NCBI GenBank assembly: GCA_041650255.1
Contig: JBAZLL010000003.1
Span: 1-64,000 of the forward strand
Direction: 5' to 3'
DNA from: 1-14-0-10-45-29 sp041650255
GTDB lineage: Archaea; Micrarchaeota; Micrarchaeia; Anstonellales; Anstonellaceae
Length of the DNA stretch: 64,000 bases
The position numbers were made by a program, and so were the translations under genes. Each line of letters opens with the position of its first letter. The first letter of the stretch is position 1. Positions 31,328 to 40,646 of this stretch are shown piece after piece. Under the pieces are notes generated by a model, which was not told where the DNA came from, made no database searches, and was given only the letters and a program-made list of their open reading frames with translations.

Positions 31328-32794
31328 ATGCGCTTGCAGGAAATTTTCTCAACTCTCACATTAATTTTGTTCTACACCTCTTTACCATTACTCATTCCGT
31401 TTTTTTATGCATATTATTATCACGAATCAACCCTAGAGCCTATCGGAACAGTATTAGCATTGATGATGGCACCCGCGATTCCGATACTGCTTCCCTCCAT
31501 ATTCAGAAAATTTGCAGGTATCATTAATTCGTTGATACAATTTTTATTCAAGCGCGAGGCTCCATGGAATTTCGCCCTAAATATATTTATGAAAAAACCA
31601 GAGCTTTCCACCCTCAAATTTGGCGACATACTTGCAGTCGCCGCTCTCGCATGGATAGTTATCCCTCTTATCTGTGCATATCCTTACTATTACTACGGAA
31701 TAAGCATTCACGACTCAATTTTTGAAAGCATTTCAGGCTGGACTTCAACAGGTTTAAGCATTATAACTAACTTTGACAATCTGCCAAAATCTCTTATCCT
31801 TTTCAGAAGCATAAGTCAGTGGGTTGGCGGATTAGGAATCGTTCTTTTGATGCTCTCTTTCATAAAGCATCGGCAATCAAAGAATCTGCTTGCGTTTGAG
31901 TCAAAAGGTGAGATTGGGCTTGGAACCGCAAAAACCGCCTCAAAAATATGGCTTATCTATATTTATTTAACGATATTTGCAATATGTGCGCTCGTGTTAT
32001 CTGGGATGAATATTTTCAATTCTACAAATCTTGCATTCGCAGGTCTCTCAAATGGAGGTTTTTTCCCATTTCTTTCATATGATTTTACTTGGGTACAAAA
32101 ACTAATACTCTCCGGCACAATGTTTCTTGGAGCAATAAGCTTTGTTACTCACAACCGGCTCTTCTCTTTGGATTTTAGGGCTCTTTTCGGTGAGGAATTT
32201 ATTTTTTTCGTCGTATTAATAATCCTTTCAATAGCCTTAATTTATTTCGTAGGCCATGATGAATTAAATAACAGTTTTTTAAACGCAATATCTGCAATAG
32301 CGTGCGGCGGGTTTGCAATAGGCAATCTCTCAATAATGCATAATTTCTCAATTTATGTACTCATATTGCTCATGATATTTGGCGGCATGTATGGAAGCAC
32401 AACTGGCGGACTAAAGCTTTGGAGAATTTTGGTGGCTCTCAAGCTAGTCTTCTCAAAAATACGCTCCTACTTTTTGCCTTCTGGTTCTGTTCAGGTAGTT
32501 CGTGTGGACGGTCAGTCAATAAATGAGGGCGCAATTGTTGAAGTTTTGGCTTTTATCTTCATATATCTCATGCTTTTTGTCCTTTCAGCAGGTCTTTTCA
32601 TGGCATGGAATTATGGCACGGAAGATTCGCTGTTTATTGTGGCTTCTGCGTTGGGAAATGTCGGGCTTTCTACATTCGACATCGCATCAATGTCCATCGC
32701 CTCTAAATACTTTCTGGGGGTATTAATGTATGTCGGAAGAATAGAAATATTTCCGGTTCTGGCGCTTATGCGTTTTATTTTTGGAAGGCAGTAA
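31328..32794 (+). CDS. trkH: TrkH-type potassium transporter
   Basis: A 488-residue polytopic membrane protein of the TrkH/KtrB superfamily that carries K+ into the cell. It shows the pore-loop blocks ESISGWTSTGLSII, ISQWVGGLGIVLL, LSNGGFFPF, SAIACGGFAIGN and GGMYGSTTGGLKLWRI. The cytoplasmic regulator gene (TrkA) starts 9 bp downstream behind an AGGTG motif, as usual for Trk systems. The length is normal. Confidence 0.94.
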   Translation: MRLQEIFSTLTLILFYTSLPLLIPFFYAYYYHESTLEPIGTVLALMMAPAIPILLPSIFRKFAGIINSLIQFLFKREAPWNFALNIFMKKPELSTLKFGDILAVAALAWIVIPLICAYPYYYYGISIHDSIFESISGWTSTGLSIITNFDNLPKSLILFRSISQWVGGLGIVLLMLSFIKHRQSKNLLAFESKGEIGLGTAKTASKIWLIYIYLTIFAICALVLSGMNIFNSTNLAFAGLSNGGFFPFLSYDFTWVQKLILSGTMFLGAISFVTHNRLFSLDFRALFGEEFIFFVVLIILSIALIYFVGHDELNNSFLNAISAIACGGFAIGNLSIMHNFSIYVLILLMIFGGMYGSTTGGLKLWRILVALKLVFSKIRSYFLPSGSVQVVRVDGQSINEGAIVEVLAFIFIYLMLFVLSAGLFMAWNYGTEDSLFIVASALGNVGLSTFDIASMSIASKYFLGVLMYVGRIEIFPVLALMRFIFGRQ

Positions 32795-32803
32795 GGTGTT
32801 TTT

Positions 32804-33430
32804 ATGGGGAAGGTTTTGATAATCGGTGCAGGAAAAGTAGGCAGAACATTGCTGGATATTCTTGAGCAGAGAAAGCACAAAATTTGGGTTGTTGAAGAAC
32901 AGCGCGAAGTGTGCAACGAACTCGCATCTGAAAAATCCGCATCCGTGGTTCATGGAGATGCCACCGATCCAACCGTGCTTGACGAAATGGATTTGCAGGG
33001 CATGGACTATGTTTTTGCAGTATCCACAAGCGACGAGGCAAACTTTCTTGCCGGTGCGTATTGCAAGCAGGCAGGCTCAAAACGGGTCATTTGTCGAGTG
33101 AATTCAATAAAGCATTCTCAAATTTTGGAAAAAATGGGAATTGAGAGCGTGGTATCCGAGCTTACGTTGGCATCAGAGCTTGCAAATCGTGTCTCATCAC
33201 CAGTAATATACAAACTTCTCAATCCAATAGAATCCAAAATGGAGTTTGTGGAAAAGGACGCAGATGAATCGGGGTTTGTAGGGAAATCCATAAACGAAAT
33301 CGAAAAAAATAATTTTTTGATAATCGCCATTTATAACAATGGGAAATACAGCCTTGCAAAGGACATTGAGAGAATTCCTAAAGATTCAAAGCTTGTGATA
33401 TTGCGCGAGACTGGTCTCAAGCTATTTTAG
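32804..33430 (+). CDS. trkA: TrkA-type potassium uptake regulatory protein
   Basis: A 208-residue cytoplasmic RCK protein with an N-terminal Rossmann domain (VLIIGAGKVGRTLLDIL; the acidic VVEE ends strand 2, binding the ribose) and a C-terminal TrkA_C domain (about 130-208). It gates the TrkH transporter in response to nucleotides. It has a single RCK unit, so it would work as a multimeric ring. Operon with trkH. Confidence 0.93.
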   Translation: MGKVLIIGAGKVGRTLLDILEQRKHKIWVVEEQREVCNELASEKSASVVHGDATDPTVLDEMDLQGMDYVFAVSTSDEANFLAGAYCKQAGSKRVICRVNSIKHSQILEKMGIESVVSELTLASELANRVSSPVIYKLLNPIESKMEFVEKDADESGFVGKSINEIEKNNFLIIAIYNNGKYSLAKDIERIPKDSKLVILRETGLKLF

Positions 33431-33490
33431 ATTCTATTATTCTCTGAGCAAATCAGGCTGGTTTTTATACCTTAAACCATTGGTCTAAGT

Positions 33491-34456
33491 ATGATTCTCA
33501 TAGAGGTTCTGGTGCTCATCGTATCTCTGGTGGCTCTGGCAAAATCCTCTTCAATGGTTGTTGATAAGGCGGTCAAGCTTTCAATTTTTTTCGGAATCAG
33601 CACTACTGCAGTTGGGCTCATTCTTTTATCAATATCTACATCATTGCCTGAACTATCGGTTTCAATTCTATCATCAACATCCGGAAACGGGGCAATTGCA
33701 GCCGGAAATGCGTTCGGCTCTAACATTGCAAACATTTTACTCATCTTGGGATTGGGCGGATTTCTCTATGGGTTTAGGCTGGCTAAAGATGGAATACAAG
33801 ATATAGCAACAATTCTTCTGCTCACTACTTTATTATCTGCCTACATAATTTATGCCGCATCTATTTCACAACGGGCATTGGCATTCCCTGAAGGAGTCGT
33901 GCTTCTTGTAATATTTGTTTTATATGTCAAGACTTTACTGGGTCGAAAACAAATTGAGAATACTGGCAGTGGTTCTGTGAATAAGAAAGAAGCATTGCAC
34001 TCATTTTTATGGTTCTTCGGCTCTGTGTTAGTAGTACTCATCAGCTCCGGTTTTGTGGTGGATTCTTCAGTCAAAATTGCATCCGAGCTTGGTTTGGCTC
34101 AAAGTTTTATCGGCGCCACTCTAGTGGCTGTTGGAACTAGTTTGCCAGAATTAAGCGTTGATTTACAAGCCATTCGCAAAAAGCGCTATGGCATTGCTTT
34201 AGGAGATGCAATTGGTAGCAATATGATAAATCTCACGCTTGTTTTGGGGGCAGCCGCAGTCATCAATCCGATACACATCACCCTGCCAATCTTCATCATC
34301 GCATTGCTCTTTTCCATAGTTGCCAACATACTTTTGCTTTACGTGGCAGCCACCACCAGAAAGGTTACTCGCAACGAAGGCTTGCTTATGCTGGGGATTT
34401 ATGTTGCATATATACTCATCATCTTCTTGGCGCAAGCGCAATCTGCAGGTGCATGA
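33491..34456 (+). CDS. CaCA family Na+/Ca2+ exchanger-like protein
   Basis: A 321-residue membrane antiporter with about ten helices. The two inverted alpha-repeats are clear: STSLPELSVSIL with GNAFGSNIANILLILG in the first half, and GTSLPELSVDLQ with GDAIGSNMINLTLVLG in the second. These residues bind Ca2+ and Na+ in characterised archaeal exchangers. It lies in an ion-transport group with trkH-trkA. Confidence 0.93.
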   Translation: MILIEVLVLIVSLVALAKSSSMVVDKAVKLSIFFGISTTAVGLILLSISTSLPELSVSILSSTSGNGAIAAGNAFGSNIANILLILGLGGFLYGFRLAKDGIQDIATILLLTTLLSAYIIYAASISQRALAFPEGVVLLVIFVLYVKTLLGRKQIENTGSGSVNKKEALHSFLWFFGSVLVVLISSGFVVDSSVKIASELGLAQSFIGATLVAVGTSLPELSVDLQAIRKKRYGIALGDAIGSNMINLTLVLGAAAVINPIHITLPIFIIALLFSIVANILLLYVAATTRKVTRNEGLLMLGIYVAYILIIFLAQAQSAGA

Positions 34457-34501
34457 GCCCGCCATTGGTTTTAAGTAGAATCATTTATACAAAAATCCCG
34501 T

Positions 34502-36499
34502 TTATTTCTTCTGTGCCCCTTTTTGCATTCCAAACATTTTCTCCACTTCAGAAGAAGTTGTTATTTCATCAATTCCCTTGTCGGAGCGAATGTCAACAAG
34601 GCGTGGAAAACGCAGAGCGTATCCTTTCCCGCCTGCCTGTGCGCACGTATGCACCGAAGAAATGGATATCTCATCCGCAGAAACGGACACTACAATTTTC
34701 GGTTCCACCCAAAAGTCGGGCTTTAAATTTGCTTCAAGTTGTGCGGGCTTTTGCTTTATTTTCATTTTCGCAAGCGTTTTTCCAAGCTCCTCCATCTCCT
34801 CTTCGGAAAAGCCCGAGCCGATTTTTGCAACCGTCTCAAGCTGTCCATTCTCCTCATTTCTTACTGCAACCAAAAGACCGCCGAAATTAAATTCGGTTCT
34901 TTGCCCCTCGCCCAAATAATATCCGACAATAACGGTGTCAAATGTGTCCGCAAGCGCGCCATAGCTTCTCTTGAGCTTAATCCATGCAAACTCGCGCGCC
35001 CCCGCAACGTATGGCGAATTCAAATCTTTTGCAATTATTCCTTCCAATCCTTCGCTTATGCATTTTTGGAAAAAGTTTTCAAGCTCGCCGGCTTTTTGCA
35101 CGTGCTTTAGCGCGCTTGGCACAATGATTTTAGATTCATGCACAAGTCCCTCAAGCGCCTCCCTTCTTTTCGCATATGGCATCTGCGTATAATCCACGCC
35201 GTCAATATACATCACATCAAACGCGAACATATGAAGCGGAAAATCTTTTTGCATCTGCTCAATTCCATATTTTCTTTTTCTTTGTATTGTCACCTGAAAC
35301 GAATAATATTTTTTCTCCTTTGCGTTGTATGCAAGCGCCTCCCCTTCAAAAATGCATTTTTTCACCTTAAGCTTTTTTGCCGCCTGCAAAATTTCGGGGA
35401 ATGCGTGGCTCACCTTCTCAAGCTTTCTTGAGTAAAGCTCAACGTTTTCGCCGTCTTTGTGCACCTGCAGGCGAAAGCCGTCATATTTTCCCTCAACCGC
35501 GCAGGGTCCGATTTTTTCTATTATCTCCTCTGTACTACTAAGCCGTTCTGCCAAAGCAGGTCTAATCGGGGAAAAGAGTTCAACCTCAAAGTTCTCAATC
35601 TTCTCATAATCAAAAAGTGCAAGTGTGCATATTTTTCCCAAATCGGAGCACAAATTATACGCCCTCACAATCGGCGAGCGCACCGCTTTTTTGAATCCCA
35701 TCAGCTCAATGTGGTAAAGGTCTGAATTGTTTGCATCTTTTTTTATTTTGCAAACTTTCATCCCGCAAATTTTCTTATCTTCCCCATGCAACAGGCACAC
35801 CTGTTTGTCCTGCAAGCTTTCAAATTCAGAATCAATACACACCGCACTCAAATTCAGGCTCGGAGATTCTTCCTCCTCTTCATATTCCATCGGTCTAATT
35901 TTGAAAATATGTTTTGTGCCCTCTTCGGATATGCCGCAAATTTCTTTTTTTATTCCCGGCATTTTAATTTTTGCCAAAGCGTCAATCATTGTAGGCTGTG
36001 CAATTCCAAGCCTCATTTTTCCCATGCAAAAGCGCACGATATATTTTGCCTCATCCCCGTTTGCCGAATTTAGAAGTTCCGCAACCGCCTTTATCTTTCC
36101 ATCCTGGCTTCCTTTTCCCTGCATCTTGGCAAGCCTCAGCAGTGAATTATATACTTCAATCAAATCAAGCTGTGAGCTTGCAAGCGACGTCTGCTTCTTT
36201 TTTGCCGCCGCCCATTTTGCGACAAGCCCCATGTCTCCCTGTTTTTTGAATTGCCTATCAAGCTCGGAAATAGAATATCCGCTAACAGTTGAAATTGCAC
36301 TCAATGTAAGCCGTTCGCCGAGTCCAAGCTCCAACTCTTCGTGCGATGGAACAATTATTCCTTCAGACAAATAAATAAGCGGCTTTATTTCCTCTTTTTT
36401 TGCCTCAAGCAAAAGCTTGGCAAAAATGTCCGCCATCTCAAGCCGCGAGCCGGTCTCTTCCAATTGCGTCCATACATCTGCCAATTTGCTAAAGAGCAT
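34502..36499 (-). CDS. lig: ATP-dependent DNA ligase with an internal insertion
   Basis: A 665-residue ligase: DNA-binding domain (to about residue 183), adenylation domain with the nucleotidyl lysine K338 in VEGKYDGFRLQVH, and C-terminal OB fold (about 510-640) with GYYLGEGQRTEFNFGG. It seals nicks in replication and repair. Archaeal replicative ligases are usually about 560-600 residues with the lysine near 250-260. Here residues about 185-270 (an acidic run EEEEES, then a Cys-rich beta-like stretch) are an extra insert before the conserved RAYNLCSDLG. The last 27 bp of this region recur at 31262-31288. Confidence 0.92.
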   Translation of the reverse strand: MLFSKLADVWTQLEETGSRLEMADIFAKLLLEAKKEEIKPLIYLSEGIIVPSHEELELGLGERLTLSAISTVSGYSISELDRQFKKQGDMGLVAKWAAAKKKQTSLASSQLDLIEVYNSLLRLAKMQGKGSQDGKIKAVAELLNSANGDEAKYIVRFCMGKMRLGIAQPTMIDALAKIKMPGIKKEICGISEEGTKHIFKIRPMEYEEEEESPSLNLSAVCIDSEFESLQDKQVCLLHGEDKKICGMKVCKIKKDANNSDLYHIELMGFKKAVRSPIVRAYNLCSDLGKICTLALFDYEKIENFEVELFSPIRPALAERLSSTEEIIEKIGPCAVEGKYDGFRLQVHKDGENVELYSRKLEKVSHAFPEILQAAKKLKVKKCIFEGEALAYNAKEKKYYSFQVTIQRKRKYGIEQMQKDFPLHMFAFDVMYIDGVDYTQMPYAKRREALEGLVHESKIIVPSALKHVQKAGELENFFQKCISEGLEGIIAKDLNSPYVAGAREFAWIKLKRSYGALADTFDTVIVGYYLGEGQRTEFNFGGLLVAVRNEENGQLETVAKIGSGFSEEEMEELGKTLAKMKIKQKPAQLEANLKPDFWVEPKIVVSVSADEISISSVHTCAQAGGKGYALRFPRLVDIRSDKGIDEITTSSEVEKMFGMQKGAQKK

Positions 36500-36769
36500 G
36501 AGAAGAGTAGGGAATTTAGCATAAAAAGCATTTGCATATGATTACTCTATGTTTGTGCAACCAGCAAAATACTCAATAACACAAAATCAGTCTAACGGGC
36601 ATTCTGGCTGGGCTCCCAATTTTTTATACACCCCAACCTCCCGCAATTATTGATGCGCTTGTATTTATATTCTATTTCTTATTTTCTCATGCAAAATCTT
36701 GTTCTGCCACCTAACGAATATCTAATACACATCTTCTAAAATATTACTCGTCAAATAAATCTGGTAATT

Positions 36770-38080
36770 ATGGACTGCGTCAATGACAAATTCGTTTCAG
36801 TTAGTGATATCCTCTCTGGAAAATGCGATGGAAAAAAAGTAAAATTGCGCGGATGGGTGCATCGCGCGCGGCATTCTTCTGCAATGGCATTCGTGGTAAT
36901 GCGCGATGCGTCCGGCATTTTGCAGTGCGCCGCCAAAAAAGAATCTGTTGATGAAACATCGTTTGCGCAAGCCTGCCAAGTATATGTGGAATCTTCCGCC
37001 ATGCTTGAAGGCATTGTAAAAAAAGACGAGCGCGCCCCGGGCGGATGGGAAGTGTCTGTTGAAAAATTTGAAATAATTTCGCTCGGCAAGCCGTTTCCGA
37101 TTGCAAAAGACCAATCCGTGGAATTTTTGCTTGACACCCGTCATCTTTGGCTTCGCTCGCAAAAGCTTTCCAAAATATTCAAGCTTCGCAATTATATGCT
37201 TATTTCTCTTCGCGAATTTTTTGAAAAAAGAAATTTCTTTGAGCTTCCGCCGCCCATCATTACAAAATCTGCGTGCGAGGGCGGCTCAACTTTATTTCAA
37301 ATGGATTATTTCGGTCAACCCGCATATCTCACTCAATCCGGGCAAATGTATGCCGAAGTATATATGACTGCTTTGGAAAAAGTATTCGTGCTCGCGCCGT
37401 CTTTTCGCGCCGAGCCAAGCCGCACGGTCAGGCATTTGGCGGAATACTGGCACTTGGAGCCTGAAATGGCATTTTACAATCAGAAAATGAACATGCAATT
37501 GCAGGAAGAAATGATGATTCATCTTTGCCAAGACATGGCAAAAAATCATCCACAGCTTTTGCAAGACGTTGGCAGGGACCCTGCCGATTTGCTAAAAATA
37601 AAAGGACCGTTCCAGCGAATCCCCTACAAAAAGGCAATTGAAATGTGTCAATCGCTCGATTTGAAAATTGAGTACGGGCAGGATTTGGGCGCAGACGAAG
37701 AATTTGCCCTTACAAAAGATTTGGACACTCCGATATTTATTCACAATCATCTCAAGGCATTCAAGGCATTTTACATGCGCGAGGATCCAAACGAGCCCGA
37801 AACCGTGCTCTCAAACGATTTGCTCGCGCCGCAAGGGCACGGGGAAATAATCGGGGGCAGTGAGAGAATTTGGCACGCGGACGAGCTTCTTGCGCGCATG
37901 AACGAGCAAAGGCTTCCGATTGCGGATTATCAATGGTATGTTGATTTGCGCGAATACGGCTCCGTTCCTCATTCCGGCTTTGGGCTTGGAATTGAGCGGC
38001 TTGTAAAATGGACGCTGAATCTGGATCATATACGCGACGCGATTCCGTTCCCGCGTGTAATAAACCGCGTATATCCATAG
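36770..38080 (+). CDS. asnS: Asparaginyl-tRNA synthetase
   Basis: A 436-residue class IIb synthetase that charges tRNA-Asn. It has an N-terminal OB-fold anticodon-binding domain (VKLRGWVHRARHSSAMAFVVMRD) and a catalytic domain with TKSACEGGSTLFQM, APSFRAEPSRTVRHLAEYWH (motif 2) and GSGFGLGIERLVKW-like motif 3 (SGFGLGIERLVKW). CEGGSTLF and RHLxEYWH match AsnRS and not archaeal AspRS (EGGTELFP). The region 36500-36769 upstream holds no gene that I can see. The next gene, ribL, starts 37 bp downstream. Confidence 0.9.
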   Translation: MDCVNDKFVSVSDILSGKCDGKKVKLRGWVHRARHSSAMAFVVMRDASGILQCAAKKESVDETSFAQACQVYVESSAMLEGIVKKDERAPGGWEVSVEKFEIISLGKPFPIAKDQSVEFLLDTRHLWLRSQKLSKIFKLRNYMLISLREFFEKRNFFELPPPIITKSACEGGSTLFQMDYFGQPAYLTQSGQMYAEVYMTALEKVFVLAPSFRAEPSRTVRHLAEYWHLEPEMAFYNQKMNMQLQEEMMIHLCQDMAKNHPQLLQDVGRDPADLLKIKGPFQRIPYKKAIEMCQSLDLKIEYGQDLGADEEFALTKDLDTPIFIHNHLKAFKAFYMREDPNEPETVLSNDLLAPQGHGEIIGGSERIWHADELLARMNEQRLPIADYQWYVDLREYGSVPHSGFGLGIERLVKWTLNLDHIRDAIPFPRVINRVYP

Positions 38081-38117
38081 GTTTTTTTATCCTCAATTTC
38101 ATATCTCGTGGATACAA

Positions 38118-38654
38118 ATGCAAATTCTTGCTCTGAAAAAACTTTATTTGCAGTCCGTTTTTGAAAACGGGCTTAGCCAGAGCTCGTTTGAAAAATTAAA
38201 CAAAGAACATCAAAAGATGCTCGTAAAAAAACTTGAAAAATACCATCTCAAGCCCGAATATAGAAAAACAATAATCGTTGCAATGACTGGCGGAGTATTT
38301 GACATAATTCATCCCGGACACATACTCACTTTGGAAGAGGCAAAAAAGCACGGCGACATTTTGGTAGTCGCAATCGCAACGGACGAAACCGTTAGAAAAA
38401 TAAAAAAGCGCGAGCCGATGCACTCTTTGGACGAGCGGGTGAAAATGGTTAACGCCCTAAAACCGGTGGACTTGGCAATTGCGGGCGGAGAAAACTGGCA
38501 GGACACTCTGAATCGCGTCTCTCCCGATATTGTAATTTTTGGCTACGATCAAAAAGAAAAAGAAATTCCCAGCACAAAAACTATCAAGCTTGATATTTTC
38601 TCATCTCATGAAAACTCCAAAACCGGCAAAGTGCGCGAAAAATTAGGGATTTAA
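38118..38654 (+). CDS. ribL: FAD synthase (RibL-type cytidylyltransferase fold)
   Basis: A 178-residue protein. After a 48-residue helical N-terminal extension comes a nucleotidyltransferase domain with GGVFDIIHPGHILTLEEAK (the HxGH motif as HPGH), ATDETVRKIKKREP and FGYDQ. This pattern is that of archaeal RibL, which adenylylates FMN to FAD. Glycerol-3-phosphate cytidylyltransferase is a relative, but the archaeal context favours RibL. The N-terminal extension is longer than in typical RibL. The next gene follows after one base. Confidence 0.83.
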   Translation: MQILALKKLYLQSVFENGLSQSSFEKLNKEHQKMLVKKLEKYHLKPEYRKTIIVAMTGGVFDIIHPGHILTLEEAKKHGDILVVAIATDETVRKIKKREPMHSLDERVKMVNALKPVDLAIAGGENWQDTLNRVSPDIVIFGYDQKEKEIPSTKTIKLDIFSSHENSKTGKVREKLGI

Positions 38655-38655
38655 A

Positions 38656-39081
38656 ATGCCTCAAAAAATCACACTGGTTTGCATCGGAAAAACAAAGGAA
38701 AAATATCTTGCGGATGCAATAGCCGAATACGAAAAGCGCCTGCGCCCGTTTTGCAAATTGCAAATTTTCTACCTAAAAGACGAAGGCATAAAAAAAGAGG
38801 CGGAACATTTGCAAAAATTCATCGGTCCAAACACTTATCTTCTTGATGAAAAAGGCAAGGAATCCAATTCGCACGAATTTGCCTCTTTTCTAAAAAAACA
38901 GGAACAGGAATTAACATTCATAATCGGCAGTGCGCAAGGCATTCAAGACAACCTTAAGAAAAATGCAAAATTAATCTCGTTGTCAAAAATGACATTTACT
39001 CATGAAATGGCGCGCGTTTTTTTGCTTGAGCAAATTTATCGCTCATATATGATAAATACGAATAGAAATTATCACAAATAG
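38656..39081 (+). CDS. rlmH: RlmH-type 23S rRNA pseudouridine methyltransferase
   Basis: A 141-residue SPOUT methyltransferase. The C-terminal half has the knot motifs TFIIGSAQGIQDNL (bacterial form: FxIGGAxG), LSLSKMTFTHEMARVFLLEQIYRSYMI and the final NRNYHK, all typical of RlmH, which methylates pseudouridine 1915 of 23S rRNA. Most archaea lack RlmH, although homologues occur in some lineages. It is translationally close to ribL (1-bp gap). Confidence 0.9.
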   Translation: MPQKITLVCIGKTKEKYLADAIAEYEKRLRPFCKLQIFYLKDEGIKKEAEHLQKFIGPNTYLLDEKGKESNSHEFASFLKKQEQELTFIIGSAQGIQDNLKKNAKLISLSKMTFTHEMARVFLLEQIYRSYMINTNRNYHK

Positions 39082-39129
39082 GCTTCGCAACCTCTCTCTT
39101 TTTATTATTTGGCAGTTTACTGCTACAAT

Positions 39130-39834
39130 ATGGAAAGCAAGCAAACGGGTGAGCCGGAAACAGTAAAAAGCGCGTCGTCCGCCTCAACTTTGGAACAAAC
39201 TCCTTCGCAAGCAAAAGACAAACAAGTCCAAAGCAAGAAGGAACCCGAAAGCTTCACACAATCTGCCGCTAAAAAGCAAAATGAGAATTTGATTCAACCC
39301 TCAAACAAAATTGAAATTGAAAAAAGGTCGGTCGCCTCAAGAGGCGTCCCATCAAAAGAAACAATGTTTTTGCCCGCGCACGATTCCCCACTTATTCGTT
39401 CATTTCAGGATTCAGGGGAAAATATCACAAGAAACACATGGGACTTGCACGAGGTAACAACCTTTATTTTCCCAAAGCAATATCAGGACAAATACCACTC
39501 AATCGCTTCAAGCTTTCTTGCTCTGCTCATGCTAAAAACAAAGGTGGAAGGGACCCAAATTTCCGAATTTATCAAAGAAAACGATATTTCAAAAGCAACT
39601 TTTTACAATCGTGTTCTCCCGCGCCTTCGCCGTGTCGGAATGATAAAAATTGAGCGGCAGACCATAGTTGCAAAAGAAAGCAAAAGAAAATTCCGCCCAA
39701 TGACAATTCATCTTTCAAAAACATTCGGAAACTATCTGACAAAAATCGGAGACAGCTGGCTTGCATTGGTGGACGAGGCAAAAAGCAAGCACGACCAGCA
39801 GAAACGATTGGAAACTTTTGACGAGAAAAAATAG
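39130..39834 (+). CDS. Winged-helix domain protein with disordered N-terminus
   Basis: A 234-residue protein. Residues 1-90 are Lys/Glu/Ser/Gln-rich and look disordered. Residues about 105-200 contain a helix-turn-helix (QISEFIKENDISKATFYNRVLPRLRRVGMI) and a wing, so DNA binding is likely. The C-terminus is charged. I start at ATG 39130, not 39109, because the upstream residues add nothing conserved. Its stop lies 2 bp from the stop of the convergent KaiC-like gene. The target is unknown. Confidence 0.72.
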   Translation: MESKQTGEPETVKSASSASTLEQTPSQAKDKQVQSKKEPESFTQSAAKKQNENLIQPSNKIEIEKRSVASRGVPSKETMFLPAHDSPLIRSFQDSGENITRNTWDLHEVTTFIFPKQYQDKYHSIASSFLALLMLKTKVEGTQISEFIKENDISKATFYNRVLPRLRRVGMIKIERQTIVAKESKRKFRPMTIHLSKTFGNYLTKIGDSWLALVDEAKSKHDQQKRLETFDEKK

Positions 39835-39835
39835 T

Positions 39836-40594
39836 TTATACTTCTCCAAACACGTCTTCGCCCGGATACACAACCAGCCCTTCATTTGAAATAATATCAA
39901 ACGGACACACTTTTGAAGAATGGTTTGTCCCTCTCATCTTGAATATCTCAAGCGCGCGCATTCGCAAACTTCCCTTTCGCGGGTGATGCAGTGCAATCAC
40001 CGCATCCGACAAATGTTCCATCCCAAATTCGGTTTTTACTCCCGCATTCTTTATTGACTCCGCGGAAAAAAGCGTGGTGCATCTCCATTTTTTTACCATA
40101 TCAAAAAGGTTTAGTTGTGCCTCGCGCGCCTGATAAAGCGAGCCGAAGAAAACAACATATGATGAGAGTGAATCTATCGCAATTCTTTTTGCCCCGATTT
40201 CGGTAATCGTGTCCCATATAAGCCCGCCTCCCTCTTCAGCCAGCTTTTTCACTTCGTGGGGCTTGTAATTGATGACTGCCAATTTTCCCTCTTTTTCAAG
40301 CGATTTTAAATCCCAGCCAAACTTTGAGCAATGTCCCATAATGGATTCGCGGGATTCCTCAAGCGACAAAAATATGCTCGGCTCATCGTAAAATGCGGCG
40401 CCGGAATAAACAAATTGGCTTAGAAAAGTTGTTTTTCCGCTTCCAGCCCCGCCTATTACAAGAACGGTTGAGCGCCTCTCAAGCCCGCCCTCGCAAAGCT
40501 CATCAAGACCGGGCACTCCCGAGGGCACTCTGCTCTCATCCTGGGGCTCCCCAATTTGTTGTGTCTGCTCTTTTTGCGTTTGCTCTGCCGGCAT
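39836..40594 (-). CDS. KaiC/RadA-superfamily ATPase
   Basis: A 252-residue single-domain RecA-fold ATPase. VPSGVPGLDELCEGGLERRSTV leads into an intact Walker A GGAGSGKTT, followed by FLSLEESRESIM and a Walker B-like AKRIAIDSLSSYVVFF. Such KaiC-like archaeal proteins act in signalling or regulation; the pathway is unknown here. It is divergent from a second KaiC-like gene whose Walker A is degenerate, with 52 bp between the start codons, which suggests a working pair. Confidence 0.85.
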   Translation of the reverse strand: MPAEQTQKEQTQQIGEPQDESRVPSGVPGLDELCEGGLERRSTVLVIGGAGSGKTTFLSQFVYSGAAFYDEPSIFLSLEESRESIMGHCSKFGWDLKSLEKEGKLAVINYKPHEVKKLAEEGGGLIWDTITEIGAKRIAIDSLSSYVVFFGSLYQAREAQLNLFDMVKKWRCTTLFSAESIKNAGVKTEFGMEHLSDAVIALHHPRKGSLRMRALEIFKMRGTNHSSKVCPFDIISNEGLVVYPGEDVFGEV

Positions 40595-40646
40595 ACAATC
40601 TCAAATTCGGACAATCTTTAAAAATTGTCTTAAGCCACAAGAAGAT

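Noticed and set aside
36500..36769. A possible gene or guide RNA in the gap between ligase and asnS
   Set aside because: No open frame with a start signal, no C/D boxes and no tRNA; only AT-rich sequence.
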